64,000 nucleotides of DNA from CAMDPA01 sp963825625 (GCA_963825625.1 CAWGUF010000009.1:1-64000), one strand, 5' to 3'; counted from the first letter of the stretch, positions 7,411 to 19,799 are shown. Numbers and translations are program-made. The notes: a model not told the origin generated them from the letters alone.

Positions 7411-10400
7411 ATGACCAAGCCAGAGACCGGTGCCGCGTCCCAGAAAGACGGGCGCGATTGGGGCAAGACGCTCTATCTGCCGAAGACCGATTTTCCGATG
7501 AACGCCGGGCTGCCGAAGCCTGGAGCCGCGGCTGCTGCAGCGCTGGGCGGAGATCGAGCTCTACGGCAAAGTTGCGCGAGACAGGCAAAGGCCGAGCCGA
7601 AGTTCGTGCTGCATGACGGACCGCCCTATGCCAACGGCAACATCCACATCGGGCATGCGCTGAACAAGATCCTGAAGGATCTGGTGGTCAAGTCGCAGCA
7701 GATGCTGGGGCAGGACAGCAACTACGTGCCCGGCTGGGACTGCCACGGCCTGCCGATCGAGTGGAAGATCGAGGAGGAGGTCTATCGCGCGAAGGGCAAG
7801 AAGAAGCCGGATTTCTCGGATCCGCAAGCGATCGTCGCGTTCCGGCAGGAGTGCCGCGAGTTCGCGGCGAAATGGCTCGACATCCAGCGCGAGGAATTCA
7901 AGCGGCTCGGTGTGGTCGGCGACTGGGACCATCCCTACTCGACGATGGACTATCCGGGCCGAGGCAATCATCGCCGCCGAGCTCATGAAGTTCGCGAGAG
8001 CGGGCAGCTCTATCGCGGCTCGAAGCCGGTGATGTGGTCGGTCGTGGAGAAGACGGCGCTGGCGGAGGCGGAGGTCGAGTATCACGACTACCAGAGCGAC
8101 ATGATCTGGGTGAAGTTCAAGGTGATCCAGGATGCCGTCTGGGGCGAAGATCTCCAGCAGCGTCGCTCTGACGATGCCTGTCGCAAATCCGAGCTGGTTG
8201 GGACCTCATCGTGATCTGGACGACGACGCCCTGGACGATCCCCGGCAACCGGGCGATCTCGTTCAGCTCGCGGATCGGTTATGGGCTCTACGAGGTGACG
8301 CAGGCGGCGGACGGCAACTGGGCCAAGGTGGGCGAGACATTCGTGCTCGCCGACAAGCTCGCTGCCGAGGTGATGAAAGCGGCGAAGGTCGAGGCCTATG
8401 AGCGACGTGGCGCGGTTTCGGGTGAGGAGCTCGCCCGGATCGTGTGTGCCCATCCGCTGCGCGCGCTCGGCTACGACTTCGACGTGCCGCTGCTCGACGG
8501 CGATCACGTTACCGACGATACGGGTACGGGCTTCGTGCACACCGCGCCGGGGCACGGCGCGGACGACTACATCATCTGGATGGAAACGCAGAAGGCACTG
8601 CGCGAGCGCGGTATCGACACGATCGATTCCGTTCACGGTCGACGCCGACGGGGTGATGACCGATCAGGCGCCGGGCTTCGCGGGCAAGCGCGTGCTGAAG
8701 GAGAACGGCGACAAGGGCGATGCCAACGACGCCGTGATCAAGGCGCTTGCCGAGGCCGGCATGATGGTGGCGCGCGGGCGGCTGAAACATCAGTATCCGC
8801 ACTCCTGGCGCTCCAAGAAGCCGGTGATCTTCCGCAATACGCCGCAGTGGTTCATCCGCATGGATGGGGCTTCCTTGCTTGGGCGCCTGGCGCACGACTT
8901 CCGTCGATCTGCGCCCGGCGACGATCCGCCTTCGGGGAGCCGGCCGCCGGGCGCGAGGGCCAATGACATCGTTGCGCGACGTGGCGCTGGCGCGCAATCG
9001 GCTCGAGACCGAATGGGTGCCGGCATCGGGCGAGAACCGCATCACCGGCATGATCGAGAACCGGCCGGACTGGGTGGTGTCGCGCCAGCGCGCGTGGGGC
9101 GTGCCGATCGCGGTGTTCCGCAACCCGGAGACCGACCAGGTCATCCCGGGGCCGGACTTTGCCAAGTCAGCGCGGAGCTGAGCGCGGCGGATCGCAGACG
9201 CCTTCGGCGAGAAGGGCGCGGATGTGTGGTTTCGAGGACGGCGCAAAGCAGCGCTTCCTGAAAGGGCTGGTCGATGATCCGAGCCGGACAAGTGGGAGCA
9301 GGTGACGGACGTGCTCGACGTGTGGTTCGATTCCGGCTCCACGCACGCCTTCACGCTGGAGGATCCGCGAGCATTTTCCCGGCCTCGCCGGCATCACGAG
9401 CGCAAGCACGACGGCGGGCACGGACCGGGTGATGTACCTGGAAGGCTCCGACCAGCATCGCGGCTGGTTCCACTCGTCGCTGCTGGAGATCGTGCGGCAC
9501 GCGCGGGCGCGCGCCCTACGACGTCGTGCTGACGCACGGCTTCGTGCTCGACGAGAAGGGGCAGAAGATGTCGAAGTCGCTCGGCAACGTGATGGCGCCG
9601 CAGGACGTGATGAAATCGTCGGGCGCGGACATCCTGCGGCTGTGGGTGGCGGCTTCGGATTATTCCGACGATCTCAGGATCGGGCCCGGAGATCCTGAAG
9701 ACGTTCGTCGAGACCTACCGCAAGCTGCGGAACACGATCCGCTGGATGCTGGGAGCGCTGGCGCACTTCGACGCCGGTCGAGGATACGGTCGACGTCGCG
9801 CGACATGCCGGAGCTGGAAAGGCTGATGCTGCACCGACTGGCCGAGCTCGACGGCGAAATCCGGACGGCCTATGCGGACTACGACTATCGCAAGGTGGTG
9901 GCGGTGCTGGCGCAGTTCCTGAACACGGACCTGTCGGCGTTCTATTTCGACATCCGCAAGGACACGCTGTACTGCGAGGCGCCGTCCAGCGTCCCGCGCA
10001 AGGCGGCGCTGACGGTGATCGATCGAGCTGTTCCGTGCGACCTGCCTGTGGTTGGCGCCGATCATGTCGTTCACGGCGGAGGAAGCGTGGCTGGACCGGC
10101 ATGGCGGGGAGAATGCCCCGGCTGAAGCTTCCGTCCATCTGCAGGTGTTTCCGGAGCTGCCGGCGGAATGGCGCGATGACGATCTGGACGCCAAGTGGGA
10201 CAAGGTGCGGCGCGTTGCGCCGTGTCGTGACGGGCGCGCTGGAGCTGGAGCGGGCGGAAAAGCGGATCGGCTCCAGCCTGGAGGCTGCGCCGGTGGTCCA
10301 TGTCGCGCGACGCTGCGTTGCTGGCGGCCCTGGCCGACGTGGATTTGGCGCAGGTGTGCATCACGTCGGGGATCGAGGTTCGTGCGGGGGCTGCGCCTGC

Positions 10401-10578
10401 CGGCGCGTTCGCTCTGCCGGACGTGGCCGGAGTTGGCGTGGTGCCGGCCCGGGCCAAGGGCACGAAGTGCGCGCGCAGCTGGCGGTATACGGAGGATGTC
10501 GGCTCCGATCCGGATTATCCCGAATTGTCCGCGCGCGATGCGGCGGCCATGCGCGAGCTGGACGCGGCGGCTAGGTGA
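7411..10578 (+). CDS. ileS: Isoleucyl-tRNA synthetase, interrupted by many indels and one palindromic insertion
   Basis: Charges tRNA-Ile. The span encodes a complete class I enzyme if frames are joined: N-terminal MTKPETGAASQKDGRDWGKT, HIGH motif in PYANGNIHIGHALNK (~7630), editing-domain WTTTPWTIPGN (~8220), GWFHSSLLE (~9470), KMSKSLGN (~9565) and a C-terminal anticodon-binding region ending at TGA 10576-10578. At least a dozen frameshifts occur, for example a missing G near 9283 (CCGAGCCGG), an extra C near 9687 and a duplicated CGAT near 8625. A 44-nt hairpin element sits at 8911-8954. ileS is normally essential, so most indels are probably sequencing errors; a true pseudogene with a second ileS elsewhere is the alternative. 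Confidence 0.85.
8911..8954 (+). repeat. In-gene palindromic element (GPE), copy in ileS
   Basis: The outer stem GCGCCCGGCG (8911-8920) pairs with CGCCGGGCGC (8945-8954). The interior ends GGGGAGCCGGC, as in the copy at 26324-26364. It lies between the codons for the conserved IleS blocks WFIRMDG and TSLRDVALARNRLETEW, where homologues usually have only a short linker, so it looks like an insertion into the coding sequence. The local frame is uncertain because of nearby indels. Confidence 0.7.
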
Positions 10579-10584
10579 GGCTGT

Positions 10585-13500
10585 TCAGCCGGTGCGATGC
10601 GGCACCTCCGCCGCGAGCGCGGCGAGGAGGGCTGCGAGCTCGCTGAAGCGTGTGGCCTTTGCGAAGCGATCGAGCGGCAGGGACAAGCCGGTCTCGTGCT
10701 CAATGCGGTTACGCAACTCGAATGTGGACAGGGAATCGATTCCGGCGTCGGCCAGCAGGTCGGCAGCGCGCAGGTCGTCGGCGGCGATGCGCAGTACCTT
10801 GGCGGCCTGAGCGTACACGATCCCGAGCGCTGCTTCGATCGCGGCGGTGCCCTGCAGGCCCGCGAGTGTCGCGGCCGTGTCAGCGGCGAGGGCAGGCGAG
10901 GCCAGCGCGGAAAGGCGCGGGGCTGAGGCGAGCGCGCGATGCGTGGCGGCGAGCCGTTGCCAGTCGGCTGCCGCGATCATGATGTGGGGCACGTCGCAAT
11001 CGAGAGCCTGGGCGAGGCAGGCCAGTGCCGTCCCGGTATCGATGCCGATCCAGCCTGCGGTTTCAAGGTAGGCCTGCATCTCCCGGCTGCGGGCGACGTG
11101 ACCGGCGCCGGACAGCGCGCCCCAGTCTATCGCCATGCCCCGGATGCCATGTGCGCGCTGCCAGCCCGCCAATGCAGTCAGAACGCCATTGGCTGCGGCA
11201 TAGCTCGACTGGGCGGGCCATCCGACGGCACCGGCAAGAGAGGCGAAGGATACGAAGAAGTCGAGTGCTGCGCCGTTCTCGATGATGGCATGTGTGAGAT
11301 TGATCGCGCCATCGACCTTGGGTGCAAGAACCCGTTCAATGCGCTCTGAGGTCATGTCGGGCACAAGACCGTCATCGTAGGCGACGGCGGCGTGGATGAT
11401 GCCTTTCAGCGGTTTGTCCGCGTGCGTGAGGCTCAGTAGTGCGGCATCCACCGCGCGTGGGTCTCGTACATCGAGGCGCAGGGGCACCAGCCTGTCGGCA
11501 TAGGCGGCAGAACAGAGTGCGAGGTGCTCGTCGATCCGGCCACCTCGCGAGGCGAGAATGACACGGCCGGCGCCGTTGGCAGCCAGCCAGCGACCGACGG
11601 CGAGGCCGAAGCCGCGTGAGCCGCCCGTGACAAGATACGACGCGCGGGGGTCGAATACATTTCCGGCGGTGGTGTTCAGATGCACCGGGAGTGTCTCGCC
11701 TAGCATGCGGACGACGATCTTGCCGATGTGATCTGCGTCGGAGAACGCCCGGAAGGCGTGCGATGTTTGGGCGGCGTCGAATGTTCGCACGGGCAGCGGT
11801 TCGATGCTGCCATCTGCAAGTCGTGCCAGGACCTCGTCCATCATGGCCCGCACAGTCGCGGGGCGATCCTCGATCATGCGAGCAAGATCAATAACGTGTA
11901 CGGAAATATTTGCGGCGAGCTTGCGCATGCCGATGGCGCTGTCGGCGTAGACGTCACGTTTGCCCAGCTCGATGAAGCGCCCATACGGGGCGAGGCAGGC
12001 CAGGCTTTTGTCGAGGAAGGCGCCGTGCAGGGAGTTCAGTACGACGTCAACGCCGCTGCCGCTGGTTGCCCGCATCACATCATCTGCGAAAGCAAGGCTG
12101 CGCGACGCGAAGACATCGGTCAGGCCCAGGCTGCGCAGGTAGGCGCGCTTTTCGGGTGTTCCCGCGGTGGCGATGATCCGGGCGCCAATGTGCTTGGCAA
12201 TGGCGATGGCTGCCAGCCCGACGCCGCCAGCGGCGCTGTGGATCAGTATCGTCTCTCCGCGTTCCATCCGGGCGCAACGCACCAGCGCCATATAGGCGGT
12301 CAGGTATGCGGAAGGCAGTGCCGCCGCATCGGTATCCGAGAGTTGCGCGGGGCAGCGGTAGGTGCCGATTGCCGGTATCCTGACGAATCTGGAAAGCGTG
12401 CCACGGGCCATGCCGAACACACGCTCGCCCGGCTCGAGGCCGTTCGTTTCCGGGTCTGTCCGGCGGACAATGCCGGCAAACTCGAGCCCGAGGCTGTCGA
12501 GTGCCGGCGTCGGCTCCGCATCGTCGGGCAGGAGACCATTGACGGCCATGACGTCGCGGAAGTTGAGGCCAGCCGCGGTGATCTCGACCTCGACTTCTCC
12601 GGGGCCGGGTGCAGTGCGCGGCGCCTGTTGCCAGACCAGCGAGGCCGCACCTGCCGGGCCGTGGCGTCTCAACACGAAGCTCTGCTCCGCGCCCAAGCGG
12701 GAAAGAGGCGTCGTGGCAGGCGGCAGCTCTGCGGCAGACACCGGTGAGAGGCGGGGTACAAGCACAGCATCGGAGCGCAACAGAAGCTCGGTCTCGCGCG
12801 TGCCGGAAGGGAGCAGGTTGCGCAATGCACCCATGCTCGCGGCCGGATCGGCCTGGTCGTCCTGATCCAGATCGACAAGGTGAAACCTGATGCTCGGATA
12901 TTCCAGAGCGACGGCGCGGGCGGCGGACCATATTGCGGCCTGGGCAATGCCAGTGGGTGCCGGTGGTTGCTCGGTGCTGGCGGTGCGGGCGCCACGTGTC
13001 AGGATCCAGATCGGCGGCAGGGCAGGCGTTGCGGCGCATCGGGCGAGAGCCTGTGCGAATGCAATCAGGTTGCCGGCGGCGTGGCGGGTGGCCTGAGGAA
13101 TGTCCGTAAGCGTACCGAGATGTGTTGTGAGTCCGTCCGCATAAATGATGCCGGCAATCGAGGCGCTTCGCACGCGCTGTCGATCGCTTGCGCGGTGCGC
13201 TGCGCGCTTCGGCGGTCAGGTTGGGGGCGGGAGCCTGCAGGAGATCGATTCCCATGCTCGCCAGCGCTGAAGCGGGAGCACCGCCGGGCTCGTCGCCTGC
13301 CGGGCCGATCCACAACCACGATGGGGACTGCGCGGCTTCCATCGTCGGGGGTGCCGGCGTTGGGTTCGCGGCGAATATCTCACGGTAAAGGGTCGGGGCG
13401 GTGGCAGTCGCAGTCGCGTTGCCAGGGACAGTGGTTGCGTGCGGTGCGGCGCGAAGGCCATGGATTGAGAGAGTACCGCCCTGACCGGTGGCCTTAAGGG

Positions 13501-16500
13501 TCACGTCGAAGCAAGGGGTCTGGGTGCCTGGTGGAGAAATGCAGGTTGCCTTGGCCACGGCGTCAGTGGTGAGATTTGCTCCGGCGAGGACGCGGTCAAT
13601 GGATACGGGCAACAGCCGAGGCAGGTTGTCGGGTGGCGCATCGTTTTCCCAGCTCGTTCCTGGCAGCAGCATCAATTGCAGCGCACCATCGAGCAGGCGC
13701 GGATCGAGCCGCAGGCCAGGGAGCGGCGCGCTGCCAGCGGGTAACGCAACGCTGCCGGCCGCTGTTGTCGCCGAAGCAGCGAGGCGATGCAGGGTTCTGA
13801 ACCCGCCGTTCCAGCCATAGCCGCTGGCTTCGGCGCGGTCGTAGAATGTCTCAGGCCTGATGTCGCGCCTGGAAGACAGCATCTGTTCGCCGGAAGCGTT
13901 TGGGCGCGCCGATGCGCTGTCGGCTGGGAAGACGGTGGCTTGCGCGCGCAGCTGCCAGTCGCCAGAGCCGCCACGCAATCTGGAGTGGATCGTGAGAGCG
14001 CGTCGCGCGGCGTTGTAGCCGGTGGCAAGCAGGATCTCGTCGTCTGATGCGAGATAGAGCGCGGCCGGAAACGTGATGTCCGTCAGCTCTACCAGGTCTG
14101 TGCGGAGGATCTGGTGGGCAGCAGTCGCGAGCATTTCGATATAGGCCGCGGCCGGGAATACGACGGACCCGTCGATCCGGTGGCCGGTAAGCCAGGGGTG
14201 GGTGGCGAGGCTGATTTCGCCGGTCCAGGCGTGGCCGGGGCTGGGGTCCGGGCGGCCGAGGAGCGGATGCACGGCGGCGGGCGACAATGCGCGGCGGGCT
14301 TCTTCAGGCTCGTGCCATAGCTGCTGCTCGATCGTCGGCCGGTGTGGCAAAGTCAAGTCTCGCCTGTCGGGTCCGAGGATGGCGTTCCAGGTGATGTCGA
14401 CGCCGTTGACCCAGAGCTGGCTTGCGGCAACGGCGACAGATTGCAGGTCGCCCCATTGCCGATCGAGCGTGGTTACCGTGAGGATCTCTCGATCTTTCAT
14501 TGCGGCGCATGCCTGGGTCATGGCCGAAAGCGTGCGGTGCGGGCCCAGCTCTATGAAGGTGTCGGCGTCCATGGCGAGCGCAGTTTCGACCGCATGCTGA
14601 TAGAGCACGGGGCGGCGGAGGTTCTGCCACCAGTAGTCGGCATCGAAGCGGTCGTTGAGGGCGCCGGTTACGGTCGAGACGACGGGCAGACCAGGCGGCG
14701 CCGTGTCGAGCCCACCGACATGGGCCTTGAAGACCTCCTCCACGGGATCGAACCAGCTCGAGTGATACGCGAAATCGAGCGCCAGCTTGCGGGCGAGCAG
14801 GTGGGGCTGATCGCGCTGCAGGCGGGTAATGAGGGCGTCTATTGCGTCTTCATCACCGGTCAACGTCACCATGTTGGGCGCGTTGTAGCCGCCGATCTCG
14901 ATGGAGCCGTCGGTGGGAAGCAGCGGTGCGATGTCGTGCGCGCCGAGCCCGACAGCAGCCATCGTGCCGCTGCGATCGACGGCGTTGCGGATCAGGCCGC
15001 GGTGGGTGACGAGCCGGGCCACCGAGGCTTCGGTGATGCCGCCGGCAAGGAAGGCGGCGGTGACTTCGCCGAAGCTGTGACCGAGCACAATATCAGGGCG
15101 TACGCCGAGTTTGGCCCAGAGGTTGGCGAGGCCGGTCTGGAAAGCGAACATCACCGCAGGTGTGATCGCGGCATCGTCGATGCGGCTATGCTTTTCGTCC
15201 GCGGTCAGTTCTGCCATCACGGACCAGCCGGCGACCGGCTCGAACTGGCGGTCGAATTGCAGCACCGTGTCGCGGAAGACGGGCTCGCGGGTCAACAACT
15301 CGCGGCCCATCGCCCACCACTGGCCGCCCTGTCCGGTCATCGTGAAGCAGATCTTGCGCTGGCGATGGGCCCTGCCTGCGATCAGCTGTGGTGGCGCGCG
15401 GCGGTCGGGCTGAGGCCAGTCGCTGCCGGTGGCGAGGCAGGTCAGCCGCTCTCGCAAGTCCTTGATGCTTGCTGCGAGAATGACGGCCCGATGCTCGTGC
15501 GGGTCATGGCGCTGGGCCAGTGCAGCGGCGATCTCGCCGAGGTCACGGTCGGCGAGGCTGCCCGCATCGCCAACAGCATCGGCGAGGGCGGCGGCGAGCC
15601 GTTTCAAGTGGGCGGCAGACGGGGCGGAGAGCGGGACAGGGATCGGTTCACGCGCTGAATCGTTCGCGGCGCCTGGCGAATTTGTGCAGGGACGATGCCG
15701 GGAGGCGGGCCGTGCTGATAGCAGGGCGCAGGCGTTGGTGCCGCCGAAGCCGAATGAATTCACGAGGACGTGCGGGGAGCAATCGAGGGAAGGCAGGGCG
15801 GCAACGCGGGTGGGGACTTCCAGATGCAGGTCAGCAAACGGAATAGCAGGGTTCGGCGTCTCGAAGCCGAGGCTCGGCGGGATCTGGCCGTGATACAGGA
15901 TTAGGGCTGCCTTGATAAGGCCTGCGATACCAGCGGCCGGCTCCAGATGGCCAATGTTGGTCTTGGCCGAGCCGAGGAAAACCGGCCTATTGCGATCGCG
16001 GCGGTCGAGGACAGCGCCAATGGCGCGGGCCTCGATCGGGTCTCCGACCGGCGTGCCGGTGCCGTGGGCTTCGACGTAGGAAATATCGGACGGGGCGATG
16101 CCGGCGCGGGCGCAGACGCTGCGCAGCATATCGATCTGTGCATCCAGGCTCGGCTGCGTGATCGTGCCGGTGGCGCCGTCCTGGTTGACGGCGGTGGCCT
16201 CGATGACCGCGTAAATACGGTCGCCGTTCGCAAGTGCATCGTCCAGGCGCCTGAGTAGAACGACGCCGAGCCCTTCGCCGCGTACGAAACCGTCTGCGGC
16301 GGCGTCGAAAGCACGGATGCGGCCGGTAGGGGACAGCATGTGGGCGCGTGAGAACGTCACGAACATGCGCGGGTCGAGCAGGATGTTGACGCCACCGGCA
16401 AGTGCTGCGTCGCAGGTGCCGTCCGTCAGATGCCGGCAAGCGGTATCGACGGCAACGAGAGAGGAAGAGCAGGCCGTGTCGATGGCCATGCTGGGTCCGC

Positions 16501-16987
16501 CGATGTCGAGGCGGTTCGAAATGCGGTTGGCGACAATCGAGAGCGCGGTGCCGGTGCCGGCCTGGATTTCGCCTTTGCCGATCCGGTAGCGCTGCAGGAG
16601 ATTGTAGTCGACGGTTGAAACACCAATGAATACGCCCGTGCGGGCTTTGCGCAAAGCCGCGACCGGCAGCATCGCGTCCTCAGTGGCCTCGGCGGCGACC
16701 TGGAGCAGAAGGCGCTGCTGGGGGTCCATGGCCTCGGCCTCACGCGGGTTGAGACCGAAAGTGACGGGGTCGAACTCGTCGATGTCATCGAGGAAGCCGC
16801 CCCATTTGGAATAGGAGCGGTTGGGGCGGTCCGGGGCGGGGTCGTGGAAGCCATCCAGCGACCAGCGGCCGGGGGGAATCTCGGTGATGGCGCAGCGGCC
16901 TTCGACGAGCAGGGACCAATAGCCAGCAGCATCCCTCACCCCGCCAGGAAAGCGGCAGCCGATGCCAATGATGGCGATGCGGGTCAC
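10585..16987 (-). CDS. Single-module highly reducing type I polyketide synthase (KS-AT-DH-ER-KR-ACP)
   Basis: About 2,134 residues if two compensating indels near 13165-13215 are repaired. Domains in order: KS (residues 1-430; DTACSSS with Cys173, EAHGTGT His308, NIGHLEP His348), AT (about 545-840; GHSFGE with Ser638), DH (about 925-1200; HPWLTGHRIDGSVVFP), a degenerate KR-like region, ER (SAAGGVGLAAIAIAKH), KR (VTGGSRGFGLA; Ser and Tyr in SFASLAG...SSYAAANG) and a C-terminal ACP (DAGIDSLSTFELRNR). There is no methyltransferase, thioesterase or loading module, so chain release must be external or by another enzyme. Such a module could act iteratively to make a reduced fatty-acid-like chain. 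No tailoring genes adjoin; the divergent neighbour is the sulfur-oxidation lipoate operon. Confidence 0.9.
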
Positions 16988-17036
16988 GTCGAGGCCTCAC
17001 GTCCGTTCAGGGGCTGCGATTGCCAAGGCTCTAAAT

Positions 17037-17052
17037 ATGCGAATATATGAAT
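17037..17052. promoter_or_regulatory. Putative ArsR-type (SqrR/BigR/sHdrR-like) operator before lipS1
   Basis: The AT-rich segment reads ATGC-GAATATAT-GAAT, one base off the ATTC-N8-GAAT consensus of sulfide/polysulfide-responsive ArsR-family repressors. It lies in the divergent region between the PKS start (16987) and lipS1 (17161). It shares the core CGAATATATG with the site at 21620-21635. The regulator itself is not in this window. Confidence 0.4.
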
Positions 17053-17160
17053 GCAAGCTTTTGGCCTCAGCGGGTTGGCCGGGACGGGTCAATCGGGCAT
17101 GGTCCCATTGCCCATGCTGGGGTAGACATGAGACCGGATAAGGGGCGGAGACGCAATCGC

Positions 17161-18226
17161 ATGTCCTGGCTGGAAAGACTACAGGGGATAGAGGCGCTGG
17201 AGGACGCGGAGTTCGACGCGGACCTGGTGGCGGAGCTGGAGAGTTTTGCTGGCCGCGCGCGACACGCCTCCGGCGCGCCGGCCGCGCGCGGCGTGATCCG
17301 TTTCTCGACGCCGACATTCAAGGAGTATGCGACGGGTGAACTCCAGGGGTGCGGCAAGAACTCGTTTCCGGCGTTCTCGGTGACCGGCGGGGCGTGTGCG
17401 CTCGACTGCGATCATTGTCAGGCGAAAATCCTGGAGCCGATGATACCGGCCACGACGCCCGAGATGCTGGACAGGAAGGTGCGGGACCTGATCCTGCTGC
17501 AGAACCTTCAAGGACTTCCTGCTGTCGGGCGGCTCGAACCGTCGCAACGAGATCAAGTACGAGAAATTCCTGCCAGTCATCGAGGGACTGAAGCGGGATT
17601 TTCCGCATCTGAAGGTTGCCATCCATTCAGCACTGCTGGACGAGGCGCGCGCCAAGGCGATGGAGGGTGCGGGCGTCGACACCGCGATGATGGATGTGAT
17701 CGGCGCGCAGGAAACGATCCGCGAGGTCTATCATCTCGACCGCAGCGTGGATGAGTTCGAGGCGACGCTGGCGGCACTGTGCTCGACGCGCATGGAGGTG
17801 GTGCCGCATATCGTAATCGGCCTGCACTACGGGCGTATCGTAGGCGAGGCGAACGCGCTCGACATCTGCGCGCGGCATTCGATCCACTCGCTGGTGCTGG
17901 TTGTCGTGATGCCGTTCTATGCCAAGGCGGGGACATTCGTGACGCCGTCGACGGGTGATGTCGGCCGCATCTTCCTGGAGGCGCGGCGGCGGCTGCCGGA
18001 TCGTCAGGTGCTGCTGGGGTGTGCGCGGCCGGCTGGTATGCACAAGCGGGTGACAGATGCCTACGCGGTGATGGCCGGTCTCGACGGCATCGCGTTTCCG
18101 GCAGACGGTGCGGTGGCGCTGTGCGAGACAATCGGCCGACCGTACGAGCAGCAGCACGCGTGCTGCTCGATCAAGATCGGCGGGAATATGGATGCGCGGC
18201 CTTTGGCGACGGCGTGTGCGGGGTGA
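17161..18226 (+). CDS. lipS1: Radical SAM lipoyl synthase partner LipS1 (one frameshift)
   Basis: Together with LipS2 this radical SAM enzyme inserts sulfur into octanoyl groups to form lipoate, here on LbpA. The cluster-binding motif is GGACALDCDHCQ (CX3CX2C, about residue 80). The C-terminal part has MPFYAKAGTFVTPSTGD and LLGCARPAGMHKRVTDAYAV, typical of the LipS1-type B12-less radical SAM family. The frame breaks near 17505-17516, between LILLQNLQG and LLSGGSNRRNEIKYEKF; joining the two frames gives about 354 residues. ATG 17161 (MSWLERL) is chosen over upstream in-frame codons because a GGAG lies just before it and the conserved region starts soon after. lipS2 starts 10 bases after the stop, behind GAGGAG. 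Confidence 0.85.
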
Positions 18227-18235
18227 GGAGACGAT

Positions 18236-19502
18236 ATGTCCTGTCTGAAACGTGAAACCGCGATGCCGTCGGCAGTTGGTGCGGCGGGGCTTGACTTCAA
18301 TGCCTTGGAGGCGATGCAGCCGAGGATGCCAGCGCCGACGCCGCGGGAGGCGAAGAATGGCGCGCGGGTGAAGGATGCCAACGTGCCGCCCGAGGGCGTC
18401 TATCTGCCCAACAACAACCGGTTGGCGCCACACATGCGCTCGCCGGATTACGTGCAGATGTCGACGGCGGCGGCGATTACGTTGGGGTTGATGCCGGGCA
18501 AGATGTTCGGCTGCGGCTGCACGCGCTGCCTGAATCTCCTGCTCACGTATCCGGAAGGCTGCCGCGCCAACTGCGCCTACTGCGGGTTGGCGCGCCATCG
18601 CGAGGCCGATCGCGACTATGCCGACCGCAACTTCATCCGGGTCGACTGGCCGGCGGTGCCGATGGCCGAGATCGTGGAGAAAGTCGCGGCGGACGGCGAG
18701 AGCACGCCGTTCCACCGCATGTGCATCTCGATGATCACGCACCCAAACTCGGATGCGGACACGGTGACTGTCCTGAAGCAGTGGACGGACAGGATCGATC
18801 CGGAGACGGTGCCGGTGTCGATCCTTTCCAACCCGACGACGATGACGCGCGCGGACGTTGTCCGGCTGAAGGACCTGGGTGCGGACATCTTCACGGTGGC
18901 GCTGGATGCGGCGACGCCGGAGATCTTCGACCGCACGCGGGGCAAGGGCGTGCAATCGCCGCACTCTTGGGCGAAGTACTGGGAGATCCTGGAGGACGCG
19001 CGCGATATCTTCGGGGGGCAGAAGTTCGGCGCGCACATCATCGTCGGGATGGGCGAGACCGAGCACGAGGTGTTGAGCCTTGTGCAGCGCCTGGTCGACA
19101 TGGGCGGACACAGCCACATGTTCTGCTTCTTTCCGGAGAAGGGCTCGCTGATGGACCATCTGCCGGCGACGCCGCGCGATCAATGGCGGCGGGTGCAACT
19201 GGCGCGCTACATGATCGACTACCGCGGCGTGCGGGTGGAGCAGATGAGGTTCGACGAAGCCGGGCGCGTTGTCGATTTCGGTCTGCCGAAGGCTGAACTC
19301 GACGATATCATCGACCAGGGGCTGGCGTTCCGTACGTCGGGCTGCCCCGGCAAGTTCCGGGAAGATCTGTCTGCGTGCGATCGTCCGTATGGCGATTCAG
19401 CCGCCGTCGAACATCGCGAGCTATCCATTCCAGCCGGGTCCTGTGCACTTGAAGAAGATCCGGCATCAGCTCGGGATGGCGAAGCCGGGTGAAGTCCTAT
19501 GA
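18236..19502 (+). CDS. lipS2: Radical SAM lipoyl synthase partner LipS2 (frameshift near 3' end)
   Basis: Second radical SAM component of the LipS1/LipS2 lipoyl synthase. CGCTRCLNLLLTYPEGC is followed by the cluster motif EGCRANCAYCGLAR (CX3CX2C, about residue 108), and IIVGMGETEHEVLSLVQRLV is the usual radical SAM barrel segment. The C-terminal RTSGCPGK...CDRPYGDS is followed by a frame break near 19395; the conserved ending continues in another frame as NIASYPFQPGPVHLKKIRHQ to the stop at 19500-19502. A further shift near 19495 would extend an acidic tail to TGA 19570-19572, overlapping the next gene's ATG in the ATGA pattern used elsewhere in this operon. That longer version is possible but unproven. 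Confidence 0.85.
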
Positions 19503-19568
19503 GGAGGGTGAGGAGCTGGAGGACGTCGCTATTTCGGCCCCCGAGGTTCCGGCACCTCCGCGGTCGTC

Positions 19569-19799
19569 ATGATCGAGCTGAGGTCCACCATCACCTGCCC
19601 GGCCTGCGGACGTCGCGAGACGCACACAATGCCGACTGATGCGTGTGTCTACTTGTTTACATGCGCGGCGTGCGGGCAAACCGCGAAGCCCAAGACGGGC
19701 GACTGCTGCGTGTATTGCTCTTATGGCGATGTGCCGTGCCCGCCGATCCAGGATGATAGCGTGTGCTGCGCGCCGGGAGTTCCAGAGAACCGCGCATGA
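19569..19799 (+). CDS. Small Cys-rich GDCC-motif protein
   Basis: A 76-residue soluble protein with two zinc-ribbon-like CxxC knuckles (CPACGRRETH and CAACGQT) and the characteristic KTGDCCVYCSYGDVPCPP segment. It belongs to a widespread family of small uncharacterised GDCC proteins. Its TGA overlaps the ATG of slpl(AB) as ATGA, so the two are translationally coupled. Its position inside the lipoate-assembly operon suggests metal or Fe-S/sulfur handling, but that is inference from context. The frame is intact and short. Confidence 0.8.
   Translation: MIELRSTITCPACGRRETHTMPTDACVYLFTCAACGQTAKPKTGDCCVYCSYGDVPCPPIQDDSVCCAPGVPENRA

Noticed and set aside
7411..10578. ileS as a true pseudogene
   Set aside because: The indels are single-base and run-associated, the same kind is spread over many genes, and conserved motifs are perfect between breaks; sequencing error is more likely, although not proven.
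14342..15658. 438-residue plus-strand open frame inside the PKS
   Set aside because: Opposite strand of KS/AT coding sequence with conserved catalytic motifs; shadow frame.
17627..19198. 523-residue minus-strand open frame opposite lipS1/lipS2
   Set aside because: Arg/His-rich composition with no start signal; it is an antisense shadow of two clear radical SAM genes in GC-rich DNA.
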